The notes under the pieces were generated by a model, which worked only from the letters and a program-made list of their open reading frames with translations, was not told the origin of the DNA and searched no databases. This document shows, one piece after another, positions 46,401 to 58,116 of a stretch of DNA of 64,000 nucleotides. Numbering within the stretch: the first letter of the stretch is position 1; every line of letters begins with the position of its first letter. The position numbers and the translations under genes are program-made. This DNA comes from Yamagishiella unicocca (taxonomy: Eukaryota; Chlorophyta; Chlorophyceae; Chlamydomonadales; Volvocaceae). The stretch lies in the NCBI GenBank assembly GCA_003116995.1, contig BDSL01000078.1, positions 372,001-436,000 on the forward strand. The letters are read 5' to 3'.

Positions 46401-47527
46401 TGGCCTCATCATTTGCTTGGCTAGGCCGACGAGGGCTGTGCCGCCCTGGTCGGCAGGTCGTGCTTATTATGACGCAGTAGCTAGATACGGCAGATACGTT
46501 CCAAGTAAACGCAGCGACCAAGATTTTTTGTGGCTGGTGTCCTGCCTACCGGTCATGGTATAACGAGTGGGTGATCTGTGTATCTTGCCCTCATTGCACG
46601 TGTCTTTCCGCACGGCCGTACATTTGGACATGCCAGCATAATCAAGGCCCGCATATACGAGCACTATTGGGGGGTTACTAGTTAATGTTACAGTTGGCCC
46701 CAGACCCAAAGGTAGAGCCATCGGGCACATCACCTGACACTTTGTGTCTTCCCACGTGTCATACAAATTAGGACAGTACCGGTTGCAAGCGCGTTGCACG
46801 ACCAACCTTTGTTCGCCACCCTCTAGATCTGAACTGCTGCCTGCTCTTCCCTGCTTCATAATGGTGACCCCTTCCTTTATTCACCTACGAGATGCGGACT
46901 TCTGAAGCACCGAGTACGAAAGCGCCTATACTTCCCACCCAGGCATGTAGAGCAAGCTACAGGCGGCGACACTACACCAAGCAGCTGCCGTATGTACGAA
47001 ATTTGACTGGATCGTGTCGGTGCTGGCAGACGCACCATTGCCCGCTTGGCTGCCACTACGACGGACTCAACCGCCCCACACAGTCTTATATTTACCCAGC
47101 TGGAACCCCATCACCCTTTAGATGTGGCAATCGGGTATATGATAATGTTACTAGCCTCAGTAAGCCATAAACAAGCGTGAGTCCCAACTGCCTTCTTGTT
47201 GCCTATAGGGTTGCCTATATGGGAGACTTAGCCAGGCGGAATACAGGCCAACTGCAATGCGCTGGAGCTGTATGGGATCCATATGGCTCGCTGAACGGGT
47301 CTGCTGCACATATACCGCCGTACACTCCGGGGGAGCTGGGGACGGCTCCAACACTCCACTGCATGCCGCCCCCGGGTCGACACATCACACTACAGGCACT
47401 GGTGGCCAGACTCCATGGTCGCGATGACACGGTTGCGAGCAGCGATGGCAGAGGGGCCCACGGGGGCTGTGCTTTGTCGCTCGGCATTCGGGGTCGTCTG
47501 GCCTGTGCAGGTCGAACCCAAACGGAT
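43445..47527. other. Large intergenic region without a recognised gene
   Basis: About 4 kb lying 3' of both flanking genes (kinase on plus, RNase HII on minus converge here). It is less GC-rich than the coding parts. Short frames on both strands match nothing I recognise. A 10-bp perfect inverted repeat lies at 46317-46326/46347-46356 (GTGAACCACG/CGTGGTTCAC). No transposase, reverse transcriptase or terminal repeats were seen. Confidence 0.45.
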
Positions 47528-47532
47528 TTACA
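47528..47532 (-). terminator. TGTAA poly(A) signal of RNase HII gene
   Basis: The minus strand reads TGTAA, 216 nt past the RNase HII stop codon at 47748. This is a typical distance for a volvocine 3' UTR. Confidence 0.55.
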
Positions 47533-47747
47533 GTTCCAACGAGCAGTGAAACCTAGACCGATGTACCAGGTGGGCATATTTGTCGTCAAGCCGTCGCCTT
47601 GGACCTCTTTCCGACGCGAGAGCCCCGCCCGCTCACTGCTACCGTCGTTGCCGCGACTGCTAAAGCTACACGCTTCGTGCTGCTGGCCTTTACGGGCTTG
47701 ACCTCGCCACCGCCCACGGCCTCAGCAACGGGGGCCGTGCCATTCGG

Positions 47748-50700
47748 CTACTCCTCGTTCACCGGTTCGGCCGCCTTCTTCGGCTGCTGCTTGTTCGCGG
47801 GCCTCACACGCTTGGTGCTCCGGGGAGCGGCGGCAGCGGTAGCAGCCGTTTCCTGCTTGCTCTCATCCATGGCCGCTTCTCGCCGCTTTGACGCCGCGCC
47901 ACGGCCTCCGATCCCGGCCTGAGCCGTTGCAGCCTTCGAACGCCGCGGCACCTTTACCTCCTCCTCTGCTTCCTCCTCCGCTTCCTCCTCCTCGTCATCG
48001 TCCTGTGCTGTCCGCTTGTTTCTTGCTCCCCGACTCCGACCGCCATTTGCTCCCTTAGTCGCCGCCCGGGACCCCGCCCCCTTCGCGCGCCCAGCCGCCG
48101 CCTTTCCGATCCCTTTCGCCTTTGGCTCAGGGGCAGAGCCAGGCTCCTGCTGCTGCGCCGCCGCAAGCATCGCCTCCCGGCTCCAGCCGGTTATGCTCTT
48201 GGTGGGCTCGAAACTCCGGCGGTGTACGGCAGACGGTCCGTGCGCGCGGATGGCCTCCATGTGCGCGGGTACACCGTACCCTTTGTGCTGCGCGAAGCCG
48301 TACTGCGGGTACTGCGCGTCCAGTTCCAGCATGAGCCTATCTCGGGTCACCTGGGTGGCGAGGTAAGGGGGCAGGTGGCACCTGGGTGGCGAGGTAAGGG
48401 GGCAGGTGGCACCTGGGTGGCGAGGTAAGGGGGCAGGTGGCACCTGGGTGGCGAGGTAAGGGGGCAGGTGGCACCTGGGTGGCGAGGTAAGGGGGCAGGT
48501 GGCACCTGGGTGGCGAGGTAAGGGGGCAGGTGGCACCTGGGTGGCGAGGTAAGGGGGCAGGTGGCACCTGGGTGGCGAGGTAAGGGGGCAGGTGGCACCT
48601 GGGTGGCGAGGTAAGGGGGCAGGTGGCACCTGGGTGGCGAGGTAAGGGGGCAGGTGGCACCTGGGTGGCGAGGTAAGGGGGCAGGTGGCACCTGGGTGGC
48701 GAGGTAAGGGGGCAGGTGGCACCTGGGTGGCGAGGTAAGGGGGCAGGTGGCACCTGGGTGGCGAGGTAAGGGGGCAGGTGGCACCTGGGTGGCGAGGTAA
48801 GGGGGCAGGTGGCACCTGGGTGGCGAGGTAAGGGGGCAGGTGGCACCTGGGTGGCGAGGTAAGGGGGCAGGTGGCACCTGGGTGGCGAGGTAAGGGGGCA
48901 GGTGGCACCTGGGTGGCGAGGTAAGGGGGCAGGTGGCACCTGGGTGGCGAGGTAAGGGGGCAGGTGGCACCTGGGTGGCGAGGTAAGGGGGCAGGTGGCA
49001 CCTGGGTGGCGATGTAAGGGGGCAGGTGGCACCTGGGTGGCGAGGTAAGGGGGCAGGTGGCACCTGGGTGGCGAGGTAAGGGGGCAGGTGGCACCTGGGT
49101 GGCGATGTAAGGGGGCAGGTGGCACCTGGGTGGCGATGTAAGGGGGCAGGTGGCACCTGGGTGGCGAGGTAAGGGGGCAGGTGGCACCTGGGTGGCGAGG
49201 TAAGGGGGCAGGTGGCACCTGGGTGGCGATGTAAGGGGGCAGGTGGCACCTGGGTGGCGATGTAAGGGGGCAGGTGGCACCTGGGTGGCGAGGTAAGGGG
49301 GCAGGTGGCACCTGGGTGGCGAGGTAAGGGGGCAGGTGGCACCTGGGTGGCGAGGTAAGGGGGCAGGTGGCACCTGGGTGGCGAGGTAAGGGGGCAGGTG
49401 GCACCTGGGTGGCGAGGTAAGGGGGCAGGTGGCACCTGGGTGGCGAGGTAAGGGGGCAGGTGGCACCTGGGTGGCGAGGTAAGGGGGCAGGTGGCACCTG
49501 GGTGGCGAGGTAAGGGGGCAGGTGGCACCTGGGTGGCGAGGTAAGGGGGCAGGTGGCACCTGGGTGGCGAGGTAAGGGGGCAGGTGGCACCTGGGTGGCG
49601 AGGTAAGGGGGCAGGTGGCACCTGGGTGGCGATGTAAGGGGTGGTGCTGGGAGTGCCGCTAGATTGGAGCCGCAAGCCGCCGCGCCACCTGGCCCCACCT
49701 TCGCAATGCAGCTGGCTGCGGCGATGCAGCAGCACGTTGCGTCGCCCTTGACCACGGTGCGGGCGGGCACGGGCAGGTCCGCGGGCATCCTGCTTGGGCC
49801 CAGGGAGTGAGCTCCGGCGGGCGGGCGGACAGGACGGGGGCAGCATGGGAGACGGGGGTGTCGGAGTCCGAGGCAGCTCCGGTTGGTCCTGGCCCTCCCA
49901 GCGACGCAACCCCTCTCGGCGACTCCGTCATCGATGCCAGGGGAGGTTTGTTAAGTGCAGTTGCGCGAAGGGTTGTTGTACGGAGGAGGCGGACAAGGAT
50001 TCCGTACCGCGAATCCGCGCCCACACCTGCCCCTTTGTCATCGATACCACCCACCTGTTTCCGTCCACCAGCAGGAAATCAAGCGCCGGCGCTGAGGCCG
50101 CCGCTCCGCCGTTGCCTCCCGGCCCCGCCGTGCCGCCTCCCTCGCCATGCGCTGCCAGCAGCTGCACAGCGGACTGGCGCATCGCGCCAAGCGCCGCCTG
50201 GTGGTGTGGGTTGAGGGGTTGTGTGAACACGGGAACAACGCATTGGCGATGTGCGGTTGTGGCTGGCTGCTGTATGAGCGGGCAGCGGAGGAAGCGAGGA
50301 CCCGTGGGATGGATTGGGCGGGTGGATGGGCGGCAGCGTCCTCCATGCGCGGTGCGTCCCTGAGTCAGGTTGCTTGGAATGACGTGGAACAGCTACCCAA
50401 TCCCACCGCGTGTCGGTTTCGTCCGCCCACGCTCTGGTGGCCCCGCTTCGCGGCCCCTCCGCCACCTGCCTGGAGGATGTTGATGCGGTCGATCTCCTGG
50501 TGGTCCAACACGGAGCTGCGAACCAGCGGCAGCATGCGGCAGCAACCAAATGGCACCAGGGAGGACGCTCGTGAAGTGAAAAGGGAGAAGGAGAAAGTGC
50601 TGGTAGGAGAACTGAATGGAACACGCGCGGCCCCTCCACATGGGGTTGGGGACGGGGCGGCTGAGGGGAGCGCCGGAAGCAGTGCGGCCAGCAGAGGAAC

Positions 50701-52692
50701 GGATGTCCACACTGGCGTGTGAGGGCGGCGACGACCACTTGAATGCGGGACGCAATCCCACGCGCCTCGCGAAACCCCACGCACACCCGGCCGCAACAAC
50801 ACGCTACCAGCGGCACGGAGGCCTACGCGCCGCAACCCACTTCCGACCAACGACTCACACTGCCCACTTGACCCGTGGGTCGTTCACGAGGCGCTCGTAA
50901 ATCGCCTCCCGTTCCTCCTCGCTGATCGCCTTGCTGTCGTTTAGCCCCGGAGGCAGCTGCCACGATGTGTCCGTCCGGGGCGGCAGCACCACCACCGCCG
51001 CCACCACGGGCCCGGCCAGGGGCCCCCGACCCGCCTCGTCTGCGCCGCCCACCGCCACATAGCCCTCCGCCTGATGGGCCGGGACATCGCGACAGCAATC
51101 AATGGCAGCGAGCACTGGAAGCCGGTTGTGAGCCCGCTCTCCAGGACGCCTAGCTGCTGTGTCCCACTGGCAGGGTGCCCAGCTTCCTCCCGTCCTGGAG
51201 CCGGGCCCCCGAGTCCATGCGGGACCCTTCCAACGCTACAGGAACCATCGGCTCTGCGTCTGACGCCGAGAGCTGGTCAGCAGGTGAGGCCTGGCCAACT
51301 AACTAACTGACAAGCGGGAGGCTGACCCCGGGTCGGCCCCTCCAGGATACACCCGTTCCTTTGCCCCCCCCCTCCAGCATGCGCCCGCATCCTCGCTGTC
51401 CGCCGACCATGCGCCCATTATCTTGTCGTTTTTCGTGTCACCGGTCTCACACCACCCCCCCACACACCATACTCCCCTCCTCGCCCCACTCACCTGCAGC
51501 TGCGCCTCCATGTCGCGGGTGGGTCCGGACCGGGAGGCGGCGGCGGCACTTTTGCGCTTGGCGGCCGGGCCGCGGGCCTGAAGCGGAGGAGGCGGAGGGC
51601 CGGGACAGCAGTGACAGACGATACTGACGATGGTAAAGTCAGGTGGGGCCGACATACGCGGGGTCGCTTCGCGGGGTCACCTCCAGCCGCATACCGGGCC
51701 GGGGTGGTAGCTAGGTGGCGGATAGGCGCCGCCGCTCACCCGCTTGGGCAGGTGGACCGCAGGGGCAGCGCCGCGTTCCGCCTCGTCACCTCCGCCGACG
51801 TCATCTTCGCCGCCAGCGCCGACGGCAGCACGTACCAGCTCCTTGCCATCCTCTTCCGATTCGTGTTGCTCCTGTTGTTCCTCCTGCCCATCTGCAGGTG
51901 CTGAGGCTCCGTCAGCAGCAGCACCGACCCCCTTGAGCTGCCGTTTGCGGGACGGTGCCGCGCCCGCGGCCGTCGTACCAGCTGCGACGCTCGGTGCAGC
52001 CTTGCCGTGTGGGTCCTGCGCAAGTTCCACGCTTTCGAGCTCTTTCCCTAGTTGCGGCCTCCCCTCCTCCTGCGGCTTCTTCTTCTTTTGTCGCCTCCGC
52101 CCAGCAGCCGTCACCGCATCTACGCCTGCCGAGTCCGTGACAGCGTCTTTCTCTAGCTCCGAAACCTCTCCTTGTGGTTGTTGCCGTTTGCTACGGCGCC
52201 CTGGTGCGGCCTCCCGGGGCCTGTCCAGACGGGTGCGGGGGAATCCAAGAGGGGTACGAGAAAGTCCTTACTTTGCGGGCTCATGGCGAGCTAGCACATT
52301 GGTCCGTACGTCGTTCCCCAGACTGGCCTTCCGTATGGTGCTCATTAGCGCCGTACCCCCACCCCCGGACATGCCCGGTTATTTTCTGTAATGCCCGATA
52401 TAGGTCAGGCAGCATGCGGCACAACATGCAGAGCAGGTGATAAGAGGGTCAGGGTGCTGGAGCTTGCATTTGCTAGGTAGAAGAGGAGGAGGAGGCGGGT
52501 GCATAAGGGCACAATACGGGTGCCCTAGGGCATTGAAAAGGGCGATGGGTAACACGGAAGCAGCAACACGTACCCGATCGCGTTGGCAGCGTCGCCCGTC
52601 TCAGCCACAGGTTCCTTCTTTGCCGCCTCCACCTTTCCAGCTCCACGAGCAGAGCGGCGGCCAACGGCTCGCTGCCGGATTGGGGAACTCAT
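47748..52692 (-). CDS. Ribonuclease HII
   Basis: Cleaves RNA in RNA:DNA hybrids and at single ribonucleotides in DNA. Exons: 52692-52574, 52220-51740, 51577-51494, 51070-50859, 50515-50470, 50197-50055, 49789-49699, 48350-47748; 592 residues. Start ATG at 52692. The first about 225 residues are Lys/Arg- and Glu-rich ([25 protein letters not shown]), likely nuclear targeting. The catalytic domain has [18 protein letters not shown] (Asp239, Glu240), LNDSKAIS (Lys275), [16 protein letters not shown] (Asp359), [19 protein letters not shown] (Asp378) and [15 protein letters not shown]. These are the family motifs, all acids kept. The C-terminal about 130 residues are a basic/acidic tail ending [10 protein letters not shown]. 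Intron 5 (50469-50198) seems to start with GC, since CAG|GCAGGT gives the conserved LQAALGAM; intron 7 is the 31-bp repeat array. Confidence 0.95.
48351..49637. repeat. 31-bp minisatellite filling RNase HII intron 7, about 41 copies
   Basis: Nearly perfect 31-bp units. Read on the gene's strand each unit begins GTGCCACCTGCC and ends CTTACCTCGCCACCCAG. Six units near the 5' (high-coordinate) half carry GATG for GAGG on the plus strand. The last unit's CCCAG is the acceptor of exon 8, whose first codon is GTG, so unit boundaries copy the splice junction. The intron (49698-48351) has only about 60 nt of non-repeat sequence. All three minus frames stay open through it. Confidence 0.97.
51402..51453 (-). 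repeat. Intronic dispersed repeat B, copy 3
   Basis: RNase HII intron 3. On the minus strand: GACCGGTGACACGAAAAACG, then AAGATAATGGGCGCATGGTC, GGCGG. It is in the sense direction of its host gene. Confidence 0.75.
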
Positions 52693-53274
52693 GCTAAGGA
52701 ACAGGCTGCCGCGTCGGACTGTGGCGTGTTGCTGTCGGGCCGAATCACGTGGTGGGCAGGAATAGCTTCAGATTACTAAAAGCTGGGTTGTTGGGGCTGG
52801 TGAACGATTCTGCAGAGCGTAGAGGTACTGGATGCGGTGAATAAATCAAAAGCAACAGTCCGCAGGTAACAATAAATGTTAAAGATCAGTGCACTTACCA
52901 TGACAGGTAAGGGATGTAGCTGAACATAATTCCTTTTTATAATAACACTTATTACGTGGACGCCGGGCACATTCTCTCCGCTGTCATCTGCAATTCAAAC
53001 AGTACGGGACTGCGCATTTGGCATTTCGCATGGATGGGAGGACGGCCAAGTTTCCCATCTACCATCAATTTGTCTGACCCAAGTGCAAATAGAATCTACC
53101 ATATTCACGCAAGCAGCGTCTCGGCTGTTTTTCGCGGCCGTCCCTCCGGCGCATGGCAACTCCGTAAGCGTCACAGCTTGCTCATTCCGACCCTGTTTGG
53201 CATCAATCGCTATAGATCTGCCTTTCGATTCGGATCTGCCGCAACTCCTTTGTGTCGGGGGTGCTCGGTAGGAA
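52693..53274. promoter_or_regulatory. Divergent promoter region, RNase HII and PfkB kinase
   Basis: 582 bp between the start codons of two oppositely oriented genes. It is AT-rich around 52830-52950, including runs such as TTTTTATAATAACAC. Both promoters must lie here unless a 5' UTR intron is present. No specific element could be named. Confidence 0.55.
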
Positions 53275-56200
53275 ATGTTGTCACTAGGAGCGAACCATGG
53301 GCTCAGCAATGGTCGGGCCCGACGTTACGGAGTCCAGCAGCGGCATGTAGGCTCAAGGTCAAATTTGATTGCATCGTGCTTGGCATCTGGTCGTGGACGT
53401 GTCGGGCGGCTGCTAGTGAGGGCTGACGCAGCGCCATCGGCTGCGGCGAGCGTCAAGACTCCTGGCGCTGGCAAGGTGATCTGCATCGGCGAAGCCCTAT
53501 TCGGTACGCAGTGCTGTTCAGGAGCTGCTTAGGCGGCGTCCAACGATGTAGTCCCGGTCTCCCAGATTTTGCTCCCTCTGACTCGTGCTCCAGTGTCCAC
53601 TCCGCAACCAGTCTTCGTTACTGCCCCCCTCCTCGCTTTTCCCACCGCTAACATTGCTGGCTCCGGCCCCCACCAGATCTAATCGCCGATCAGAAGGGTC
53701 TCCCGCGTGACAAGGTCAAGTCCTGGACCCCCTACGCCGGCGGCGCCCCCTGCAACGTGGCCACCGCCGCTGCCCGGCTTGGGCTGGATGTGACGTTCGT
53801 GACGGCGCTGGGGGACGACGAGCGGGGGGAGCAGCTGCTGGCGGTGTGCCGGGGTGGGTGGCTGGCCGGGGCAGGAAGGCGGGAACGAGGGCCGTATTGG
53901 GCGGGCAGGCGGGCGGGCAGGTGGGTGGCCCACATTCCGGATCGTCAGATGTGGGTGTCGCGTGCGTGTGGTGTTCGAGGGGAGCCGGTAGCAGGTGGCA
54001 CAGGCAACTTAGCTCGGTCTCGCCACTCCCCTTCCACCTCGTTTCGCATACCATTGCCCGAAAGAGCTCGCATCCCAAACCCAATTCCAAACCCACATCC
54101 AACCCACATCCAACCCACACATCCAACCCACATCCAAAATCACTTGCAACCCACATCACAACAGGCATCCAAACACACATGCAAGCACATATCCAAGCCC
54201 CCGCCATTCCTCTCACAACCGTCACCCAACCCCGGCCCCCCACAGAGCGCGGCGTGAAGCTCCACGCCGTCCAGCGCCTGGCCGGCCGCCCCACCCGGGA
54301 CGTGTACGTGGTGCGGGACGCCACCGGTGACCGCGAGTTCGCTGGCTTCGGACTACCGGGCACCGGGGAGGGCTACGCGGACGCCTTCATCGACCCGGAG
54401 GCGCTGCCACTGGATGAGCTCAAGGTGGGGACCAACAGGGGCCCCACGGGTGGTGCTGTCCGGCCGCCCTGCGCTTGGCATCCGGCGCATCACAGCACAC
54501 AGCCCCTCGCTCCGACCATCGGATACTTGGTGCCCTCCTACACCGCCTTCTGGTCCCCTCGTCGCGTCCTCAACTAGCCGTGTGGTCACACTTAGCCGCC
54601 GACTCCCCTCAACCCACATCCTGCCCCTGGCCCTGTCCGCCTCCCACTGCCGGCTCAAACACCCCCCCTGCCAGCCCGGCTCCGTGCTGGTGACGGGCAC
54701 GCTGGGGCTGTCCTACCCGGTCACTGAGGCGGCGCTGCGGCGGGCGGTGGCGGCGGCCCGCACCGCCGGCGCCACCGTGTTGATCGACGTCAACTGGAGG
54801 CCCGTGTTCTGGAGCGACACGGAGGTGCTCAGTGAGGGGGAGGGGGCTGAGGCATTAGGGTGCTGGCTGAGCATTTCGATGCGGCAAAGGTTGGGGTGGG
54901 TCAGGGCGGCAAGGCAAGGTACCGATAGAGGGATCTTGCACAGCAGCGCGCCCTGGACGGAAGTCCTTCCCCGACCATCCAATCAGCGCTGGCCTCAGCC
55001 CTTGCCCCCATTACACCTCAGGCCCACCTGCACCTACTTATCCCCTCCCCGTCCCCTTCAAGCTGCCGCCTCCTCGCCATCCTGCCCCCCCCTTTGCACC
55101 GACCATGCGCCAACTATCCTGTCCCGTCGCGTAAAACGGTTTTTACACACACCCCTTGCAGGCGGCGAAGCCGGTCATCCTGGACTACCTGCAGGTGGGC
55201 TACCGCGGCGGGGGGGTCAGGCCCTGCGTGCCTGGTCGTCGCTGGGGCCGGGGAATACTGGGCTGAACCCTGCCAGCTGCTGAGCTATCACCCGTCCCTC
55301 TTGAAACCCTGCGCCGCGGCTTCCTTATCCCCGCTGGCCCTGTTCGCCGCCTACCGCAGCTCGCCGACGTGATCAAGTTGAGCGATGCGGACCTGGAGGC
55401 GCTGCTGGGGATGAAGCTATCCCTGGCGCTGATCAACCCGGGGGCGGTGAGGGGGGTAGGGAGTGAGACAGGGAAGGCGCGCAGATGAGGACCCATGGCA
55501 AGAGTTAGGGATGTAGGGGAGTATGCGAGGAGGGGAGGGAGGATGATTTGGGAGGTCTACACAGTGGCTGAGCCGGGGGTGACGTGGCGACTGGCGTGGA
55601 CGCCCCGTCCCTTGCTGGCCCCGCCAACGGTGCACCTCTTCCCCATGCCAGGTCGCGGAGCGCTTCCCCAACGCCCGCGGGGTGCTCGTCACTGCGGGCC
55701 AGGAGGGCGCCGCCTACTACTTCCGGAGCCCCAACAAGGGAGAGCACAGTGGGGTGGTGCCCGCCTTCGATGTGAGGGCGGGAGCTGGGGCGGGCAGGGG
55801 GGCAGGCTGGGCGCCGGGGAGAGGAAGGCGTGCACGGATGCGATGACGCGGGATTGGCACCTTGGTGGTGAAGGTACCACCAATAGGCAATTTCAATAGC
55901 ACTGATGGTCAATGGCGGTGGAACGAGACGTCATAACCCACATTTACGGTAATAGGGGGGCGCGTGTCCAGCGCAGCGGCGATCGGGTTGCCTACTGGCT
56001 GTTGCGCTGTATACGCCTGCGCCTCGCTCCTGCACAGCCGGTTGCGCACCCCCTCCCCCCCGGCCCTCTTGTGTTTCCGCTCTGACCTTCCCGCACCCGT
56101 GCTGCCCAGGTGGGGGTCACGGACACCACGGGTGCGGGCGACGCCTTCACGGCGGGCTTCATTGTCAAAATGGTTCAGGTGAGAGGGACAGGGCGGGAAG

Positions 56201-56912
56201 GCCGGCTGAGCCGGCGGGCGGGAGGGCTGACGAGGAGGGGGCACAGGGCGCGCCTCACGCAGCCACGGGAACCACTAAGGGCTGTTGGGCCCGGATGCGT
56301 AACTCCTGCCTTGTCCTTGATTGCCACGTTGCCCCTGGTACACCTGGTGGCAGGCGGGCGGGCTGGAGGCGCTGGCAGCCAACCCCCGGCTGCTCAAGGT
56401 GCGGCGGCAGACGGGGTTGGAAAAGGGCCAGGGGAAACATGGTGGGGCGGGGTCGATGAGGGTGCGTAGGAGCCTGCGGGTTGAGCCTAGGACGCTGCTG
56501 GATGTATCGGTACGACAGCGCGGCGGATGGCTGAACCTCGGTTATTGCTGGCGCTGCTGCCGGATTGGTGCAAGATGATGTATGCCGACGATGGTGGTAC
56601 TGGGTCAGGCCTGGCTTGCAACGCCTGGTGCCCCCTGCCAGCATCCCGACAACGTGCTTGCTTCTCGCGCTGCTGCTGCTGCTGCTGCGATCGCCACGTC
56701 TCCATGCGGCCTGGATGCTCCAGTACCGTAGCCCTGCGTCCCTCGTCGCAGTCTCTTTAATCTTTGCACCCCACCGGCAGGAGGCGGTGGTGTTCGCCAG
56801 CGCGGCGGGTGCCAGCACATGTACCCGCGCCGGCGCCATCGAGGGACAGCCCACCCTGGAGATGGTTGAGGACTTGTACGAGATGAGCAAGAAGTGGTAC
56901 AACTTCTGGTAA
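53275..56912 (+). CDS. PfkB-family sugar kinase (fructokinase-like), probably plastid
   Basis: Phosphorylates a sugar (fructose is the usual substrate of the closest plant group) with ATP. Exons: 53275-53503, 53677-53853, 54246-54424, 54675-54824, 55162-55194, 55360-55446, 55652-55771, 56110-56178, 56354-56398, 56781-56912; 406 residues. The N-terminal about 65 residues are rich in Ser/Arg/Ala and end in VRADAAPS, a chloroplast transit peptide with a likely VRA cleavage site. The mature part starts GKVICIGEALFG. PfkB signature 1 is GGAPCNVATAAARLG (from residue 98) and signature 2 is DTTGAGDAFTAGF, with the catalytic base Asp336. IDVNWRPVFW and ADVIKLSDADLEALLG are typical of fructokinases. 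The donor after WSDTE (54824) was chosen over a nearby alternative because it keeps frame. The length fits the family plus a leader. Confidence 0.95.
54071..54200 (+). repeat. Imperfect CAACCCACATC repeat
   Basis: Degenerate tandem repeats of CCAACCCACAT in intron 2 of the PfkB gene (53854-54245). Another example of C/A-rich simple sequence in an intron. Confidence 0.7.
55097..55147 (-). repeat. Intronic dispersed repeat B, copy 4
   Basis: PfkB intron 4, antisense to the host gene. Minus strand: AAAACCGTTTTACGCGACGG, then GATAGTTGGCGCATGGTCGG. It ends 15 bp before the acceptor. Confidence 0.75.
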
Positions 56913-58116
56913 ACGCGCTGGTACAACTGGTGAACGGGTTGCCGCAGCATGGTAGGGCACAACAGACATGGATAGTGCAACACCTCATGGGAGGGCGCAT
57001 AGTAAGGGGTACGGCTGCAGCGAAGTACATAAGCACTTGTTCAGGCATGTCGGGTGGCGCAGGATGGCGATTGCAAAGGGCGCAAGAGCCCCGTTGGCGG
57101 GCGAGTAGGAGGGACGGTCGGAGGCGGATGTTTCCTCGCTGAGGCTTTGATCACCTCGCGTGGATAGGGTGGAGGACTGGGGCAGCAGGTGCTGTGGACC
57201 GGACTGGTGAGATCGGAAGGGCACCGGAATGAGGTGGCACGAGGGCAAATTGCAGTAGGTGGACAATGGCAAGGGGCTGATGGCCGCCGGGAGGAAAATA
57301 ACAGAACTAGGTCGGCCGATGTACACAGGCCGGGCCCCGCGCTGTGTACCATGTACTGCTGAGCGTAGCCTGTGTACGCCACGATATGTTCCAAGGGCAG
57401 AAGGCAGCGGCGGTTGCATCCCTTCGCGTCTGTGTCTCCCCTGCCCTCCCCTCGCGGCAAAGAACCGTAGTGGGAGACGCTGCCACGATGTGGCGCAGCA
57501 GCCAGCAGCAAGGCTTGGTTCAACAGTGTCGGTCTCGTTGCGCTGACAGGCGCCGATGACCGAAGGAACCAGCTCTTCCGTCGTACCTCCCGTAGGAAGG
57601 CCGCAACCACACGGCCCAGCGGCGGGCATTCTCGCGACCAAAGTCGCTCATCAGGCACAGATCGGCTGAGATAGGAGTATCAGGGCGCATCGGTTGACGC
57701 GTGTTAAACATGGGTGAAGACAGAACAACGCTTTTGTGATGGATTTCTCGCAGTCAGTAACCTATCAAGCAGAGTGCGGCGCATAGGCCCGCGCTTGAGG
57801 GATTCGTGGATATGGTGGTGGGTGCTCATATGGTAAATATGGGATGGTAATATCCTGTCAACTGTCCGCGCATCATGCAGCGCAGCATGTACGACCACCG
57901 TTTCGAAACTTTGGCTGACAGCCACACATGTATGCTGAAAGTTGTTGGCATCTAAGCAACCGCGACAGGATATTTTAACTGAAGCTTGCTTCGTCTTAAG
58001 CGTTCTCAAGGTTAATAGTCTCTCGCTTGCTCCGTGGTGATGGTAGTACCTTCATCGCGGGAGTCCAGACCCCAAGTAATATTTACAAAGGGTAGTACTT
58101 AATTTAGCTTGGAAGG
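56913..58116. other. Intergenic region between PfkB and Ycf45-like genes
   Basis: 3' UTR of the PfkB gene and promoter of the next gene, which is in the same direction. No TGTAA was seen on the plus strand after the PfkB stop. AT content rises from about 57700 to the start codon at 58117. Several small minus-strand frames match nothing known. Confidence 0.4.

Noticed and set aside
48351..49637. CRISPR array
   Set aside because: Units are directly adjacent with no unique spacers, and the setting is a eukaryotic intron.
47748..49909. Long minus-strand frames (up to 603 codons) encoding repeated [21 protein letters not shown] protein
   Set aside because: All three minus frames are open because a 31-bp unit without stops repeats about 41 times. 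Conserved RNase HII motifs on both sides need this stretch removed as an intron.
54824..54831. Donor at 54832 (CTCA|GTGAGG) for PfkB exon 4
   Set aside because: It has a better donor consensus but leaves phase 1, which puts exon 5 out of frame; the donor at 54825 gives the conserved WSDTEAAKPVILDYLQLADVI order split across exons.
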